Positions 1 to 10,380 of a stretch of 64,000 nucleotides of DNA are shown in pieces (the first letter of the stretch is position 1; every line of letters starts with the position of its first letter). Made by a program: the position numbers and the translations under genes. This stretch comes from an uncultured Collinsella sp. (lineage in GTDB: Bacteria > Actinomycetota > Coriobacteriia > Coriobacteriales > Coriobacteriaceae), in the NCBI GenBank assembly GCA_958413895.1, contig CATYVQ010000002.1:62001-126000 (forward strand). Reading direction: 5' to 3'. The notes below the pieces were generated by a model, which saw only the letters and a program-made list of their open reading frames with translations, ran no database searches and was not told the origin of the DNA.

Positions 1-772
1 GCTTCTCGCCACCGTAGGTCACCGTCACCATCGCGGAACGCAGAATGCGATCCGCCATGCGGTAGCCCTTCTGGTACACATCGTTGACGGTCTCGTCATA
101 CTGCGATGCGTCCTCGACGCGACCCACAGCCTGGTGCTCGAGCGGATCGAACGCCTCGCCCTTGGGGTCGATGGGCTCAACGCCCTCGTGCGCAAATACA
201 TCGAGCAGCTTGGCATGAACCGCATCGACGCCATCGACGAACTGCTTAAAGTCGTCGGAAAGCTCCTGGCTGCGGGCATGGTCGATCGCGCGCTCGATAT
301 CATCGATCACCGGCAACAGCGCGGTGACAAGCTTCTCGGTCGCGCGCTCGCGCTCGGCGATGCGCTCGTTGGCGGTGCGGCGACGGAAGTTCTCCCAGTC
401 GGCCTGCAGGCGGGCGGTGCGCTCGGTGGCGTCCTTCGCCTTGTCCTCGGCGGCCTTCTGGGCCTCTGCCGCAGCATCGAGCTCATTGCGCACGTCGGCA
501 AGCTCCTTTTGGGCCTGCTCGAACTTGAGCTTAAAGTCGTTGTCGGCGGCTTCCTCACCGGCGCGGATAGCGGCTTCCACCATCTCGTCCTCGGTCATCG
601 TCGCCTCCTTATTGGAATCCTCTACCTGGTTCTCGGCAGCCTCGGCGGCCGGGGCCTCATTGACCTCGGTATCGTCTGCGGCCTCTACGGGAATCTTCAC
701 GTCCTTCTCCTCAGAGTCAACGGGGGCGGCGCCAGCGGCAGCCGCCTCCGTGCGAGCTTTACGGGCGGACAT
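1..772 (-). CDS. grpE: GrpE nucleotide exchange factor (3' end outside window)
   Basis: GrpE releases ADP from DnaK in the cytosolic Hsp70 cycle. The reading frame begins at ATG 772-770, two bases after the dnaK stop codon, and stays open to the window edge, so only the last few residues are missing. The protein has an acidic, Ala-rich disordered N-terminus (about 60 residues), a long charged coiled coil, then the typical GrpE core with ADWENFRRR near residue 120 and LLPVIDDIERAI after it; the visible end reads MVTVTYGGEK, the usual GrpE C-terminal strand. The tight dnaK-grpE spacing implies one transcript, with dnaJ probably following outside the window. Confidence 0.95.
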   Translation of the reverse strand, partial: MSARKARTEAAAAGAAPVDSEEKDVKIPVEAADDTEVNEAPAAEAAENQVEDSNKEATMTEDEMVEAAIRAGEEAADNDFKLKFEQAQKELADVRNELDAAAEAQKAAEDKAKDATERTARLQADWENFRRRTANERIAERERATEKLVTALLPVIDDIERAIDHARSQELSDDFKQFVDGVDAVHAKLLDVFAHEGVEPIDPKGEAFDPLEHQAVGRVEDASQYDETVNDVYQKGYRMADRILRSAMVTVTYGGEK

Positions 773-774
773 GA

Positions 775-2667
<1,893 letters not shown>

Positions 2668-3122
2668 TAGAAATTCCCTCTCTCTTGTGCGTTTGCACCG
2701 ACTCGGCGGTCTGCCGCGCGGTGTTTCGGCTTGTCTTTCAGGATGTAGTGTATCCCCTTATGGGCCGGAATATACAAAATCTAAGTCAATTCATATAAGA
2801 TTTCTTATTGCTGAGAGTTTAGGTTCACAAATGCGCAGGTAGACGCACTGATTGAGTTCTCGGCAAATCTATCGAGATCTATGTAGAGATGGCTGAGGTT
2901 TGGGCCCGAGGCCGCATGGGGTGGCTTGAGGCGACCCCGGGGGAAAGCGCGACCCGTTTCACGGCTAAATAACGGGATGCGCTTTCCAAAAGCTCGCTCA
3001 ATAGCTCAATATTTCAAGTCACCTTTAGCTAACATTTGCGCAGCTCAACGGCCTCACCTGCATGTTTTTTAGTAAGCCGCGGCATACTCGGCGAACGGTA
3101 TGAAGATGCCGGTCAGAGGGTA
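2668..3122. other. Intergenic region between dnaK and the ferredoxin gene
   Basis: This gene-free stretch lies between divergent genes. It should contain the dnaK promoter; the AT-rich part around 2770-2815 is the likely place, with a TTGACT hexamer on the minus strand, but I cannot pair it with a convincing -10 box. It also holds one palindromic repeat (2942-2987) listed separately. I see no coding potential in it. Confidence 0.5.
2942..2987. repeat. Palindromic repeat, GGAAA/CCCG family
   Basis: An inverted repeat: the left arm GGAAAGCGCGACCCGTT and the right arm AACGGGATGCGCTTTCC pair except at the centre of each arm. Three related palindromes occur in tandem at 17713-17884. Confidence 0.7.
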
Positions 3123-3150
3123 TTGCAAACGGTCGCTCCCGTGGTATGTT
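3123..3150 (+). promoter_or_regulatory. Probable promoter of the ferredoxin gene
   Basis: TTGCAA at 3123-3128 and TATGTT at 3145-3150 are separated by 16 bases, a fair match to a sigma-70-type promoter. The start codon follows about 60 bases downstream. Confidence 0.5.
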
Positions 3151-3211
3151 TTTGCCCGAATCAAACCGACGCGCATCGCCTGTAGCGTCGGTCAACAGAG
3201 AGGAAACTACC

Positions 3212-3397
3212 ATGGCTCATCCCGTAATTGATGCCGACGAGTGCATCGCTTGTGGCGTTTGCGTCGACTCCTGCCCCGCTGGCGTTCTGGAGCTCCAGGA
3301 CGTCGCTACCGTCGCTGACGAGGATTCCTGCGTCGCCTGTGGCGCTTGCCAGGACGCTTGCCCCGCCGGCGCGATCACCGAGATCGTCGAGGAGTAA
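3212..3397 (+). CDS. 2[4Fe-4S] ferredoxin
   Basis: A 61-residue bacterial ferredoxin, the cytosolic low-potential electron carrier of anaerobes. Two CxxCxxCxxxCP motifs are visible, CIACGVCVDSCP and CVACGACQDACP, in a near-duplicated arrangement typical of clostridial-type ferredoxins. The start at 3212 is preceded by GAGAGGAAA; an upstream in-frame ATG at 3146 would add an arginine/serine-rich extension with no family support. A strong terminator follows, so it is a single-gene transcript. Possible partners in such organisms include hydrogenase and pyruvate:ferredoxin oxidoreductase, neither of which is in this window. Confidence 0.95.
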   Translation: MAHPVIDADECIACGVCVDSCPAGVLELQDVATVADEDSCVACGACQDACPAGAITEIVEE

Positions 3398-3436
3398 CAA
3401 CTCCCCCACTTGCACACTCACAAGTACACCGTGCAC

Positions 3437-3477
3437 AAAAAAGGAGGCCTCCGCATCGCCGCGGAGGCCTCCTTTTG
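3437..3477. terminator. Bidirectional Rho-independent terminator between ferredoxin and niaR
   Basis: A 16-bp perfect stem (AAAAGGAGGCCTCCGC paired with its complement) around a six-base loop, with an A run on one side and a T run on the other. It can stop both the ferredoxin transcript and the convergent NAD operon. Confidence 0.9.
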
Positions 3478-3489
3478 CATTCGTCGTTA

Positions 3490-4035
3490 CTAGGACAGGT
3501 CATCTTCGTAGGGCATCAGATCTGCCAGATAGCCCTTTTCCTTGAGCATGGTCTCAATCTCGTCGAGAGTTTGCTCGTCTTCTGCCGCAATGCGATGGAA
3601 GTGATAGCCGCTGGTCACCGTCAGCAGCGGAAAGCTCTTGCCGCTCTCGATATCGTGCAGGTAGCGCTCAACATCGCGACGATTGCGGATGTCCAGGTCG
3701 GCCGTGATCTTGCCGTATACGCGGTGATTGACGATCACGTTGAGCACGGCGCCGCCGGCGTCGACGATACTCGTGAGCTCATCGCCCGCCTGCTCCACGC
3801 CGTGGCGCACCTTGACCAAGCGTGTGGGCACAGCCGGGCTGCTCGCCGCCTCCTGTAGTACATAGCCGCGATTGGTGGCGACGATATCGTGCCCGTCGGC
3901 GCGCAGCAGGGCGATGTCCTGCACCACGACCTGACGGCTCACGCCCACCTCGCGGGCAAGCGCACTGCCCGAGACAGGATCTTTGGCTCTCTCGAGCACG
4001 CCCATGATGGCACGGCGACGCTCGCGGGCGTCCAT
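3490..4035 (-). CDS. niaR: NiaR-type transcriptional repressor of NAD biosynthesis (HTH + 3H domain)
   Basis: 181 residues: an N-terminal winged helix (about 5-60; VSGSALAREVGVSRQVVVQDIALLR) followed by a 3H domain (about 75-170). The conserved histidines of the 3H domain are visible in VRHGVEQ, VNHRVYG and SGYHFHRI. Family members (B. subtilis YrxA/NiaR) bind nicotinate/nicotinamide and repress NAD synthesis and niacin uptake genes. It is the last gene of nadA-nadB-nadC-niaR and its start overlaps the nadC stop by one base (TAATG), so it is translationally coupled. Autoregulation through the palindrome upstream of nadA is inferred. Confidence 0.92.
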   Translation of the reverse strand: MDARERRRAIMGVLERAKDPVSGSALAREVGVSRQVVVQDIALLRADGHDIVATNRGYVLQEAASSPAVPTRLVKVRHGVEQAGDELTSIVDAGGAVLNVIVNHRVYGKITADLDIRNRRDVERYLHDIESGKSFPLLTVTSGYHFHRIAAEDEQTLDEIETMLKEKGYLADLMPYEDDLS

Positions 4036-4895
4036 TATTTACCGTCCAACAGACGCAGGTGCTTAAGCGAGAGGTCGAGAATCGGCGCAGAGTGCGTCAA
4101 CGCCCCCGAGCTGATAAAGTCAACGCCCAGGTCGGCGAGCGCGCGGATATTGTTGGCGTCCACGTTGCCCGAGCACTCGGTCTTGGCGCGACCGGCGATA
4201 AGCTCAATCGCGGCAGCCATGTCGTCGTGGGTCATGTTGTCGAACATGATGATATCGGCACCGGCCTCCACAGCCTCGCGCACCATATCCAGGCTCTCGC
4301 ACTCGATCTCGACCGTCGTGGTAAACGACGCATGGGCGCGCGCCATCTCGATCGCGCGCGCCACGCCACCGGCGGCGTCGATGTGGTTGTCCTTGAGCAT
4401 GACAGCCGTCGACAGGTTATAGCGGTGGTTGCTGCCGCCGCCGATCTCGACCGCGGCCTTCTCGAAGACGCGCATGCCCGGCGTGGTCTTGCGCGTATCG
4501 ACGAGCACGGTCTTGGTGCCCTCGAGCACCGCGGCCATCTGGTGCGTATAGGTAGCGATACCGCTCATGCGCTGCAGGTAGTTGAGCGCCACGCGCTCGC
4601 CCGAAAGCAGTACGCGCGCATCGCCGCGCACCTGGCCCACGTGGTCGCCGGCGTGCACCTCGTCACCATCGGCAACATCAAACAGCACCGAGCTCTGCGA
4701 ATCCAGCAGCTCAAAGGTGCGAGCGAACACATCCAGGCCCGCGATAATGCCATCGGCCTTGGCGATAAGCTCCACCGTGGCGGGACGCGCCGTGGGGCAC
4801 ACGCTCGCCGTGCTCACGTCCTCAAAGGTAATGTCCTCGCGCAGAGCCTGCAGAATCAAATCATCGACGACGAGCTTCATGGTAATGGGATTCAT
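4035..4895 (-). CDS. nadC: Nicotinate-nucleotide pyrophosphorylase (quinolinate phosphoribosyltransferase)
   Basis: NadC converts quinolinate plus PRPP to nicotinate mononucleotide, CO2 and PPi, the third dedicated step of de novo NAD synthesis. The 286-residue length is normal. Family motifs include ERVALNYLQRMSGIAT, VDTRKTTPGMR and GGGSNHRYNLS in the central domain and later VEIECESLDMVREAVEAGAD followed by IMFDN. It starts at ATG 4895 after GGAGTAGACC, three bases beyond the nadB stop, and overlaps niaR by one base. Confidence 0.97.
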   Translation of the reverse strand: MNPITMKLVVDDLILQALREDITFEDVSTASVCPTARPATVELIAKADGIIAGLDVFARTFELLDSQSSVLFDVADGDEVHAGDHVGQVRGDARVLLSGERVALNYLQRMSGIATYTHQMAAVLEGTKTVLVDTRKTTPGMRVFEKAAVEIGGGSNHRYNLSTAVMLKDNHIDAAGGVARAIEMARAHASFTTTVEIECESLDMVREAVEAGADIIMFDNMTHDDMAAAIELIAGRAKTECSGNVDANNIRALADLGVDFISSGALTHSAPILDLSLKHLRLLDGK

Positions 4896-4898
4896 GGT

Positions 4899-6275
4899 CT
4901 ACTCCTCCACGGCCTGCGTGCCGGCGGCACGGGCCAGATCATCGATTGCAAGGTTATCGGAACTCAGGGCGCGATGGTGCCCATCGAGCGCGGGCTCGCC
5001 CGTCTGCTCCACGGCAAGCGACTCGCCGGTGCGCATACGCCAAGCGGCGCGACGACCCCAGACCAGCGCTTCGAGCAGGCTGTTTGATGCAAGGCGGTTC
5101 TTGCCGTGAACGCCGTTGCAGGCTGTCTCGCCCGCGGCGTAGAGCTCGGGCATCGAGGTGCGGCCGTCCTTGTCGACCCACACGCCGCCCATAAAGTAAT
5201 GCTGCGTGGGTGTGACGGGAATGGGCTCGTCCAGGATGTCGCGGCCGTCCTCCAGGCAGCGTGCGCGGATGTTGGCGAAGTGCCCGGTCACCACGTCGCG
5301 CTCGACGGGGGCAAAGCTCAGCCACTCGTGCTCGGTACCGTCCTGCTTCATCTGCTCGCGAATGGCGGCGGCGACCACATCGCGCGGCTGAAGCTCATCG
5401 GTAAAGCGCTCGCCGGCGGCGTTGAGCAAAATCGCGCCCTCGCCGCGGCAGCTCTCGCTGATCAGGAAGGTGCGGCCCGGCTGCGGCGAGAACAGCCCCG
5501 TGGGGTGAATCTGCACGTAGTCCAGGTGCTCCATCTTAATGCCATGCTCCTGAGCAATGTAGCAGGCATCGCCCGTGAGCTGCGGGTAGTTAGTCGAATG
5601 GTCGTATACGCCGCCGATGCCGCCCGTCGCCCACAGCGTGTGGCGGGCATGGATCTTAAACGGCTCGCCGGCATGCACGCCCTCGGCGGCATTTGCCAGT
5701 TCGTCGGCGGGACGAACCGAGTTGTCCTCGTCCACGGGAACGGCGACGACGCCGGTGCACACCGTGGCGCCATCACGCTCGCCCGTCAGGATGTCGGTCA
5801 TGGCCACGTGCTCCAAAATCTGCACGTTATCCAGCTTGCGAACGGCCTGGAGCAGCTTGGTTGTGATCTCCTTGCCCGTAATGTCGGCATGGAAGGCAAT
5901 GCGCGGGCGGCTGTGTGCGCCCTCGCGGGTAAAGTCGAGGCTGCCGTCGGCCTTGCGCTCAAAGTCCACGCCCATGGCCAGCAGGTCGTTAATAACCGAG
6001 CGGCTCGAGCGGATCATGATGTCGACGCTCTCGCGGCGGTTCTCGTAGTGGCCGGCGTGCATGGTGTCCTCAAAGAAGGCATCGTAGTCCGAGCCTTCGG
6101 GCAGTACGCAGATGCCGCCCTGCGCGAGCATCGAGTCGCACTCATCGATAGCGCCCTTGGAGAGCATGGTCACGCGCGTGCTCGTCGGCAGATTGAGGGC
6201 CGCGTACAGGCCCGCCACGCCACAGCCGGCAATGACGACGTCGCACTCCATGTCGGGGTATTGTTTGGTTTCCAC
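4899..6275 (-). CDS. nadB: L-aspartate oxidase (short form)
   Basis: FAD enzyme that oxidises L-aspartate to iminoaspartate, the substrate of NadA. The N-terminal FAD motif VVIAGCGVAGLYAALN is at about residue 12; HPTGL and GEGAILLN-type motifs and the substrate-loop region LWATGGIGGVYDHSTN are present. I chose GTG at 6275 because GGGAGAGG sits six bases upstream; a longer frame is open to 6437 but that part overlaps a palindrome and shows no homology. At 458 residues the protein is shorter than the roughly 530-residue enzyme of E. coli because the C-terminal helical region is reduced. In an anaerobe the electron acceptor is likely fumarate or quinone rather than oxygen (inference). Confidence 0.93.
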   Translation of the reverse strand: METKQYPDMECDVVIAGCGVAGLYAALNLPTSTRVTMLSKGAIDECDSMLAQGGICVLPEGSDYDAFFEDTMHAGHYENRRESVDIMIRSSRSVINDLLAMGVDFERKADGSLDFTREGAHSRPRIAFHADITGKEITTKLLQAVRKLDNVQILEHVAMTDILTGERDGATVCTGVVAVPVDEDNSVRPADELANAAEGVHAGEPFKIHARHTLWATGGIGGVYDHSTNYPQLTGDACYIAQEHGIKMEHLDYVQIHPTGLFSPQPGRTFLISESCRGEGAILLNAAGERFTDELQPRDVVAAAIREQMKQDGTEHEWLSFAPVERDVVTGHFANIRARCLEDGRDILDEPIPVTPTQHYFMGGVWVDKDGRTSMPELYAAGETACNGVHGKNRLASNSLLEALVWGRRAAWRMRTGESLAVEQTGEPALDGHHRALSSDNLAIDDLARAAGTQAVEE

Positions 6276-6294
6276 AGGAATCCTCTCCCTTGTA

Positions 6295-6327
6295 ATGTGA
6301 CATAAGGGACTGCCCCTCATGTCACAT
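6295..6327. repeat. GGGAC-core palindrome between nadA and nadB
   Basis: Arms ATGTGACAT and ATGTCACAT enclose AAGGGACTGCCCCTC. A close relative lies at 42731-42763. It sits inside the operon, between the nadA stop and the nadB start. Confidence 0.75.
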
Positions 6328-6331
6328 CGTT

Positions 6332-7357
6332 CTAGCGCGCCGCGTACTCGAGCATGCGGTCGAGCGTAATTTTGGCCTGGTCGGCCGCCTCGTCCGACAC
6401 GCCGATCTGTACCTCGCCCTCGCCCGTCTCCAGGCATCGCACGAGCTTTTCGAGCGTGATGAGATCCATGTTGACGCAGGTGGGCTGCACCGCGGGGAAA
6501 TAGAACTTTTTGCCGGTGCCCTCGCAGCGGCGCTCGAGCTCGTAGAGCACACCGCGAACCGTCACGATGATGAACTCACTCGCGTCCGAATCCTCGGCGT
6601 ACTTGATGATGCCGGCGGTGGAGCCGATGTAGTCGGCCTCGGCAAGGACGTCGGCCTTGCATTCGGGGTGCACCAGCACGAGCGCGTCGGGATGCGCCTC
6701 CTGCGCATCGACGATCTGCTCGACGGTGATGATGTGATGACGCGGGCAATAGCCATTGTTGAGGATAACGTGCTTTTGCGGCACCTGCTCGGCTACGAAG
6801 CGGCCCAGGTTTTGATCGGGGATGAACAGGACGTGCTGCTGCGGCAGCTCGGACACGATCTTGACGGCGTTGGAGCTGGTGACGCACACGTCACTCCAGC
6901 TCTTGATCTCGACCGTCGAGTTGACGTAGCAGACCACGGCAAGGTCGTCGCCGTACTCGGCGCGCGCCGCATCGACCGTCTCGCGCTTGACCATGTGCGC
7001 CATGGGGCAGTCCGCGCCCGGCTCGGGCAGCAGCACGGTCTTGGTGGGGTTGAGCAGCTTGGCGCTCTCGCCCATAAACTCCACGCCGCACAGCACGATG
7101 GTCTGCTGCGGCAGGCTTTTGGCGAGTTTTGCCAGGTAAAAGCTGTCGCCGACGTAATCGGCAACGGCTTGGACCTCGGGCGCCACATAGTAGTGCGCCA
7201 GAATCACCGCGTCACGTTGGGTTTTTAGTTGCTGAATGGCCTCGACGAGCTCTGCGGGCACCAGTGCCGCGCGCTCCGTTGCCGTCGTTGCCGATGCTAG
7301 GCCGGCCGCGATATCGCGCGCAAGCTCCGACGCATCCATGTTCGCGCTCTGTGCCAT
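6332..7357 (-). CDS. nadA: Quinolinate synthase
   Basis: NadA condenses iminoaspartate with dihydroxyacetone phosphate to quinolinate using a [4Fe-4S] cluster. The protein has 341 residues; the three cluster cysteines are expected in VLCGVEFMGES, NNGYCPRHH and QPTCVNMD, and all are present. Other family blocks are ILAHYYVAPEVQ near the N-terminus and FIPDQNLGRFVAEQ in the middle. The start at ATG 7357 follows AGAGGGG; a TTG one codon earlier is less likely. It is the first gene of the NAD operon. Confidence 0.97.
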   Translation of the reverse strand: MAQSANMDASELARDIAAGLASATTATERAALVPAELVEAIQQLKTQRDAVILAHYYVAPEVQAVADYVGDSFYLAKLAKSLPQQTIVLCGVEFMGESAKLLNPTKTVLLPEPGADCPMAHMVKRETVDAARAEYGDDLAVVCYVNSTVEIKSWSDVCVTSSNAVKIVSELPQQHVLFIPDQNLGRFVAEQVPQKHVILNNGYCPRHHIITVEQIVDAQEAHPDALVLVHPECKADVLAEADYIGSTAGIIKYAEDSDASEFIIVTVRGVLYELERRCEGTGKKFYFPAVQPTCVNMDLITLEKLVRCLETGEGEVQIGVSDEAADQAKITLDRMLEYAAR

Positions 7358-7392
7358 CAAGGCCCCTCTCTTTTGGCGAATCTTGGGGCTTT

Positions 7393-7442
7393 AGTATGAC
7401 ACCTGGCTTTACAGCTGACAAGACAGCTGTAAAGCCAGGTGT
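7393..7442 (-). promoter_or_regulatory. nad operon promoter overlapping a 19-bp perfect palindrome (probable NiaR operator)
   Basis: On the minus strand TTGTCA (7421-7416) and CATACT (7398-7393) are 17 bases apart and form a good promoter. A perfect inverted repeat, 7399-7417 and 7424-7442, with arm ACACCTGGCTTTACAGCTG and a six-base centre, covers the -35 box and spacer. Its position, and the presence of niaR in the operon, make it the likely NiaR site. It has no T run and lies upstream of the gene, so a terminator role is less likely. Confidence 0.75.
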
Positions 7443-7650
7443 AAAGTTGGAATAAAGATTCAATCATGCGGCGGGTCCATTTTCGAACTGGCAAGCTGAG
7501 GATAGCCGGGCTCTCGATAGCGCAGGAAGCATCTTTCGCCACCGCAATACCACTCGGCGCGAGTTGCGTACCGTGGGGCGCAAACGGAACGCACCCCCGC
7601 GGGTGGCGCGTGCACGATGTGGCAAAATCGAGGTACTAAGGGGGCCCGAT

Positions 7651-8373
7651 ATGCTCAAAATCATCGCCTGCGACGACGACGTCGCCTTTCTAGATAACCT
7701 GCACCGCATGATCAACCGCTGGTCGGCCGAGACGGGCACGGCGGTCGATGTTGCACTCGTTACGCGCGGCGAGGATCTGCTGGCACGCCATGCCGCATCG
7801 CGCGCCGACATTATCATGCTCGACATGATCATGCCGCTCGTCAACGGCATGGACACCGCCCGCGAGCTGCGCCAATCCGATACCGCCGTGCGCTTGGTGT
7901 TTCTGACCTCATCGCCCGAGTTCGCGCTTGAGTCCTACGAGGTCCGTGCCTTTGACTACCTGCTCAAACCCGTGACCTATGAGCGCGTGGCGCAACTACT
8001 CGACGAGCTGTCGAGTCTGCGTCCGGCAGCGACCGACGAGCTCGTCATCAAGACGTCCTTTGGCTACCATGCCCTGCGCCTATCCGATATCGAATATGCC
8101 GAGGCTCGTAACAAGCACGTGGTCTTCCACCTGCGCGATGGCCGCGATATCGAGGCACTCGAGCCGTTCCGCAGCATCGAGGACCGACTGGCCCAAAACG
8201 CGACCTTCTTTAAGTGCCACCGCAGCTACCAGGTCAATCTGCGCAACATCGACCACTTTAATCGCACGGAAATCGTCATGCGCTCGGGCGCGTGCATACC
8301 GCTCGCGCGCAGCTGCAAGCAGGGATTCCAGGACGCCTACTTTGCGGTGCGGTTCGAGGGCGGGAGACGCTGA
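7651..8373 (+). CDS. LytTR-family response regulator (AgrA-like)
   Basis: 240 residues: receiver domain 1-120 with acidic pocket DDD (8-10), phospho-acceptor Asp58 in IIMLDMIMP, and Lys in FDYLLKPV; then a LytTR DNA-binding domain (about 137-235) containing ECHRS-like KCHRSYQVNLRNI. Such proteins bind direct repeats upstream of targets and usually work with a GHKL kinase. The gene starts at ATG 7651 after AAGGGGG; upstream in-frame sequence is Arg-rich and not conserved-looking. The kinase gene follows with a one-base overlap. No agrB/agrD-type peptide genes are nearby, so the signal is unknown. Confidence 0.92.
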   Translation: MLKIIACDDDVAFLDNLHRMINRWSAETGTAVDVALVTRGEDLLARHAASRADIIMLDMIMPLVNGMDTARELRQSDTAVRLVFLTSSPEFALESYEVRAFDYLLKPVTYERVAQLLDELSSLRPAATDELVIKTSFGYHALRLSDIEYAEARNKHVVFHLRDGRDIEALEPFRSIEDRLAQNATFFKCHRSYQVNLRNIDHFNRTEIVMRSGACIPLARSCKQGFQDAYFAVRFEGGRR

Positions 8374-9650
8374 TGCTTTCCTCGGCAGAACTGGTACTTT
8401 GGGCAATCCACCATGCGACGACGTTGCTCTTTGGCGTCTTTGCCTCGGTGGCGCTGTGCGGTGTCGAGATCAACGGCCGCCATTCGCTCGAACTGGTGGG
8501 GATCGGCGCCGTAACCGGCACCGCTTTTGCGATTGCCAACCTCGTCGGTGGTGAGCTGCTTGCCCGACAGGCCTATCCGCTCGTCGTGCATCTGCCGCTT
8601 GTCGTCTACCTGTGCGTACGCTATCGCCTGAGTCCGCTGCTCGCCATCCTGGGCGTTACCAGTGCCTACCTGAGTTGCCAGTTTAGCAACTGGATGGGCA
8701 TCGCCGCATTCGCCGCCACCGATTCGCAGGTCGCGTACTACGCGGCGCGCATCATCACCACGCTCGGCGTCTTTGCCGTCTTGTTGCATTGGGCAAGCGA
8801 CATTGGCCCCCGCCTGGCGATCAAAAGCCCCACCGAGCTGGAGATTCTGCTCATCCTGCCGCTTGTCTACTACATCTTCGACTACGCCACCAACGTCTAT
8901 ACCACGCTTTTCCACTCGGGCTCGGTGGTAACCGTTGAGTTTTTGGCGTTCGCCCTCTGCGCCTTCTACCTTATGTTTCTTGCCGTCTACCTTCGCGAAT
9001 ACGAGGCAAAGGAAATCGCCGAGCGCGAGCGCTGGATGCTCGCGACCCGCGACAGCGCAGCCATCAAAGAGCTCGAAGCCTGGCGCCAGTCCGGACGCGA
9101 GCTCTCGGTTCTCCGTCACGACATGCGCCACTACCTGCGCGGTCTAGCGGCCCTGATCGAAGAGGGTCACACCGATGAGGCGCTCGAGCGCATCGACGCG
9201 CTCTGCGAGACCAACGACCGCACCGCCGTGCGCCGCTACTGCGCCAACGAAACGGTCAACATTGCGCTCTCGTCGCTTTCCGCGGACATCAACGCGCACG
9301 GCATCACCGCCGACCTGCGCGCCGCCGTGCCCGAAACCGTCCACGTGGGCGATGTCGATCTGTTCAGTGTGGTATCGAACGCCCTGGACAATGCCATCGC
9401 CGCGGCGAGCGCCGCCCCCGAAGGCAAGCGGTTTGTCGACCTGGACCTTCGCTACGAAGACGGTCAGCTTCTATTGCTGGTTTCCAACACGTTTGGCCGT
9501 GCGCCGCACATGGTCGACGGCATGCCCGTGGCTCAGCACGCCGGGCACGGCTTTGGCACCAAGAGCATTAAGCTTGCCGTCGAGCGCATGAACGGCAACT
9601 GCCAGTTCCGCATTAACGGCGACCGGTTTGAACTGCGCGCCGTGATGTAG
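8373..9650 (+). CDS. GHKL-type sensor histidine kinase (AgrC-like)
   Basis: 425 residues. The first about 205 residues form roughly six membrane helices (for example LVLWAIHHATTLLFGVFASV and LEILLILPLVYYIFDYA). The kinase core follows: the H-box is VLRHDMRHYLRGLAALIEEG near residue 250, the N-box NALDNAIAAAS, and the G-box GHGFGTKSIKLAVERMNG near the C-terminus. This is the AgrC/SpoOB-like arrangement. It starts at ATG 8373, sharing one base with the stop of the response regulator, so the two are co-translated. A ligand cannot be inferred. Confidence 0.92.
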   Translation: MLSSAELVLWAIHHATTLLFGVFASVALCGVEINGRHSLELVGIGAVTGTAFAIANLVGGELLARQAYPLVVHLPLVVYLCVRYRLSPLLAILGVTSAYLSCQFSNWMGIAAFAATDSQVAYYAARIITTLGVFAVLLHWASDIGPRLAIKSPTELEILLILPLVYYIFDYATNVYTTLFHSGSVVTVEFLAFALCAFYLMFLAVYLREYEAKEIAERERWMLATRDSAAIKELEAWRQSGRELSVLRHDMRHYLRGLAALIEEGHTDEALERIDALCETNDRTAVRRYCANETVNIALSSLSADINAHGITADLRAAVPETVHVGDVDLFSVVSNALDNAIAAASAAPEGKRFVDLDLRYEDGQLLLLVSNTFGRAPHMVDGMPVAQHAGHGFGTKSIKLAVERMNGNCQFRINGDRFELRAVM

Positions 9651-9668
9651 GGGCTGCCGCCAGCCTCG

Positions 9669-10244
9669 CTACAGCGGTGCAGCCGCCGGGGTCAGCTGCT
9701 TGATGTAGGCCCACATGCGCTGCTTGGCGGCCTTGTCGGTGAGCGCCGCCTCAAAACCGTCGAGCGCTAGCACGCGGCGCCCCTGCACATGCGCGACCAG
9801 GCCGGGCTTGAGCATGGCGGTGTCAAAGTCATCAATTGCCACAAGCATATCGGCATAGGTCTCGCGCATGACATCGGCCGCGCTGTTGTCCAGCAGCAGC
9901 ACCGCCTCGGGGTCCAAGGTCTCCAGCGCCTCGCGGAACAGGTCGCACGTCAGGGCCTCGCCCGTCGCGACCGCCCCATCGCCCGCGCCGGCGACGCTTG
10001 CCAGCACGCAAAAATCCTCGGGGGCATATCCGATGGCGCCGAGCGCCTTGCGCAACGCGGCGCCATCCGCGCCGGCAGCCAGCTCGCCGCCCGAGCACTC
10101 GGCTTCATCCAAATCGCCTTTGACCAGCACAATCGGCGAGCACGCGTTGCCCGAGATGCGCACACCGCGACCTGCAAGCGACGCAAGCTCCTGCTCGGTC
10201 GCCTGGGCGATGGCTTCTTTTTTCTGGCTTTGTGACGTGGGCAT
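9669..10244 (-). CDS. Conserved hypothetical protein, 191 residues
   Basis: I do not recognise this protein with confidence. It starts at ATG 10244 after GGAGA, has a short Gln/Lys-rich N-terminus, then a mixed alpha/beta sequence with SPIVLVKGDLDEAE, GYAPEDFCVLASVAG, AVLLLDNSAADVMRE and GRRVLALDGFEAAL. The pattern of alternating hydrophobic strands and the DG motif near the C-terminus recall uracil-DNA-glycosylase-fold proteins, but no catalytic motif is clear. No signal peptide or membrane segment is seen. It converges with the upstream kinase gene and is divergent from thioredoxin. Confidence 0.7.
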   Translation of the reverse strand: MPTSQSQKKEAIAQATEQELASLAGRGVRISGNACSPIVLVKGDLDEAECSGGELAAGADGAALRKALGAIGYAPEDFCVLASVAGAGDGAVATGEALTCDLFREALETLDPEAVLLLDNSAADVMRETYADMLVAIDDFDTAMLKPGLVAHVQGRRVLALDGFEAALTDKAAKQRMWAYIKQLTPAAAPL

Positions 10245-10380
10245 GCGCTCTCCAATCGTTTGCGTGCCCACCATTATATAAAAGAGCCGCCTGCGAGTGG
10301 TTGCTTTACGAGCCGCTGGGTATAAACACGGTCGTACTGAGTTTTACGCGGCCGAGCCGCGTCACATTATGGAGGTCACC

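Noticed and set aside
2668..2830. CIRCE or HAIR heat-shock operator before dnaK
   Set aside because: No TTAGCACTC/GAGTGCTAA or CTTGAGT/ACTCAAG pair could be found; the AAATCT/AGATTT repeat is too short to claim.
7399..7442. Palindrome upstream of nadA as a terminator
   Set aside because: It has no T run on either strand, and it overlaps a good promoter for the NAD operon, which fits an operator better.
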